A stretch of DNA of 7,137 bases from NCBI GenBank assembly GCA_943914815.1, contig CALUDL010000082.1, positions 1 through 7,137 on the forward strand, in the 5' to 3' direction. Below the pieces are notes generated by a model. That model saw only the letters and a list, made by a program, of their open reading frames with translations, did no database searches and was not told where the DNA came from. The stretch's first letter is position 1. Each line of letters starts with the position of its first letter. The translations under genes and the position numbers were made by a program. Below are positions 6,584-7,137 of the stretch, piece after piece. This DNA comes from an uncultured Brevibacterium sp. GTDB lineage: Bacteria; Actinomycetota; Actinomycetes; Actinomycetales; Brevibacteriaceae.

Positions 6584-6616
6584 CAGAGGCGGGAAGGATT
6601 GTCCTTCCCGCCTCTG
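6584..6616. terminator. Perfect 15-bp inverted repeat, bidirectional terminator
   Basis: CAGAGGCGGGAAGGA (6584-6598) is perfectly complementary to 6602-6616, leaving a 3-base TTG loop. It sits in the 111-base gap between the convergent calpain-family gene and the LPXTG-protein gene, 28 bases after the former's stop. No long T run follows on either side, which is common for actinobacterial terminators. The very stable stem and its convergent position make termination in both directions the best reading. Confidence 0.85.
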
Positions 6617-6666
6617 TTGCGTGCGCGGCCTCGCGGTTTACGCGTGGCGTTTTGTGCCTTTACGCT

Positions 6667-7137
6667 TTATGCCTTACGGCGACGTGAAGCTGCAATCAGG
6701 CCACCACCAACGGCGATCATTCCAATTGCCACTCCGGTAGCTGCAAGAGCAGACGTACCCGTGCGAGGCAGAGCATTGTTGTCCTTGTTGCCTGGGTTGC
6801 TGTTGTCACCTGGGTTGGTGTTGTCACCCTGGTCACCCTTGTCGCCAGGCTTGGCAGTGTCATCAACAACCTCGAACTGGCCTGTCAGTTCTGAGTCGTC
6901 GAACTTCGCGATGACCCCGTACTTACCGAGGAAGCCTTCACGTGGGCCGGATTCGCCCCACACGCGGGCAACAGCTACACCGTTTTCATCTGCGACACCG
7001 GAGGTTTCGCGAACAACCTTGCCGCCGAACTTGGTCTGGAACGTTACCTTGGTTCCCGGCTTGAGGCCCTTGACGCTGTAGCTGACACCAACTTTGTCGT
7101 CCTTCTTACCGTCACCAGCGAACTTGTCAACGTCGAT
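6667..7137 (-). CDS. LPXTG-anchored surface protein, C-terminal part (5' end outside window)
   Basis: Only the last 156 residues are visible; the frame is open to the right edge. Residues about 13-92 look like a beta-rich, Ig-like module of bacterial surface proteins: VSYSVKGLKPGTKVTF, then GVADENGVAVARVWG and GQFEVVDD. Residues 96-121 form a Pro/Gly/Asn/Asp-rich linker containing the 6-residue repeat NPGDNT/NPGDNS. The C-terminus is a complete sortase signal: LPRTG (123-127, bases 6757-6771), a hydrophobic Gly-rich span to about 149, and SRRRKA. Sortase would cleave between Thr and Gly and attach the protein to peptidoglycan. The signal peptide and head of the protein lie outside. A GTG at 6963 is an internal Val codon, not a start. 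Adhesin or pilin-type function is possible but cannot be decided here. Confidence 0.85.
   Translation of the reverse strand: MDVDKFAGDGKKDDKVGVSYSVKGLKPGTKVTFQTKFGGKVVRETSGVADENGVAVARVWGESGPREGFLGKYGVIAKFDDSELTGQFEVVDDTAKPGDKGDQGDNTNPGDNSNPGNKDNNALPRTGTSALAATGVAIGMIAVGGGLIAASRRRKA
6793..6828 (-). repeat. 18-bp tandem repeat in the wall-spanning linker
   Basis: Two adjacent imperfect 18-base units (6793-6810 and 6811-6828) encode GDNTNP and GDNSNP, and a third, degenerate unit (GNKDNN) follows toward the LPRTG motif. Repeats of this kind change copy number by slippage and so vary the length of the linker that carries the protein through the wall. Confidence 0.6.

Noticed and set aside
6667..6963. 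Complete 98-residue protein starting at GTG 6963
   Set aside because: The frame continues upstream without a stop to the window edge through a coherent beta-domain sequence, and no ribosome-binding site precedes 6963.

Overview
This window comes from a high-GC Gram-positive bacterium (Actinomycetota), most likely of the order Actinomycetales or a close relative. Three things point there. The alpha-operon proteins are of actinobacterial type, including an L17 with a long acidic tail. The operon order is infA-rpmJ-rpsM-rpsK-rpoA-rplQ. A cell-wall protein carries an LPRTG sortase signal with an Arg-rich tail. The genus cannot be fixed from this sequence alone.

Layout, left to right. (1) 1-2246, plus strand: two overlapping genes, a two-part GNAT-type acetyltransferase-like protein (probably cut at its 5' end by the window edge) and a diverged Acg-type nitroreductase. 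They share a 4-base stop/start overlap and so form a translationally coupled pair. (2) 2273-2311: a strong hairpin between the convergent transcription units. (3) 2323-5370, minus strand: the translation/transcription operon, transcribed infA -> rpmJ -> rpsM -> rpsK -> rpoA -> rplQ. It supplies IF-1, ribosomal proteins L36, S13, S11 and L17, and the RNA polymerase alpha subunit. rpsD does not lie between rpsK and rpoA, and truA does not follow rplQ. (4) 5371-5556: a divergent intergenic region with candidate promoters. (5) 5557-6555, plus strand: a calpain-family (C2) cysteine protease homologue with a recognisable Cys/His/Asn triad and no visible signal peptide. (6) 6584-6616: a perfect 15-bp inverted repeat, a likely bidirectional terminator. 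(7) 6667-7137, minus strand: the C-terminal part of an LPXTG-anchored surface protein that runs off the right edge.

The operon genes work together in making ribosomes and RNA polymerase. The flanking genes are unrelated accessory functions: small-molecule modification and redox on the left, proteolysis and the cell surface on the right. The most interesting non-coding signal is the 163-base rpmJ-rpsM spacer. On the transcribed strand it can form four consecutive hairpins, two with GNRA tetraloops, and also a mutually exclusive pairing. It sits directly ahead of rpsM, where the E. coli alpha operon carries its S4-binding regulatory RNA. The most interesting protein is the bacterial calpain homologue. 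No mobile element, CRISPR array, tRNA or rRNA was found.
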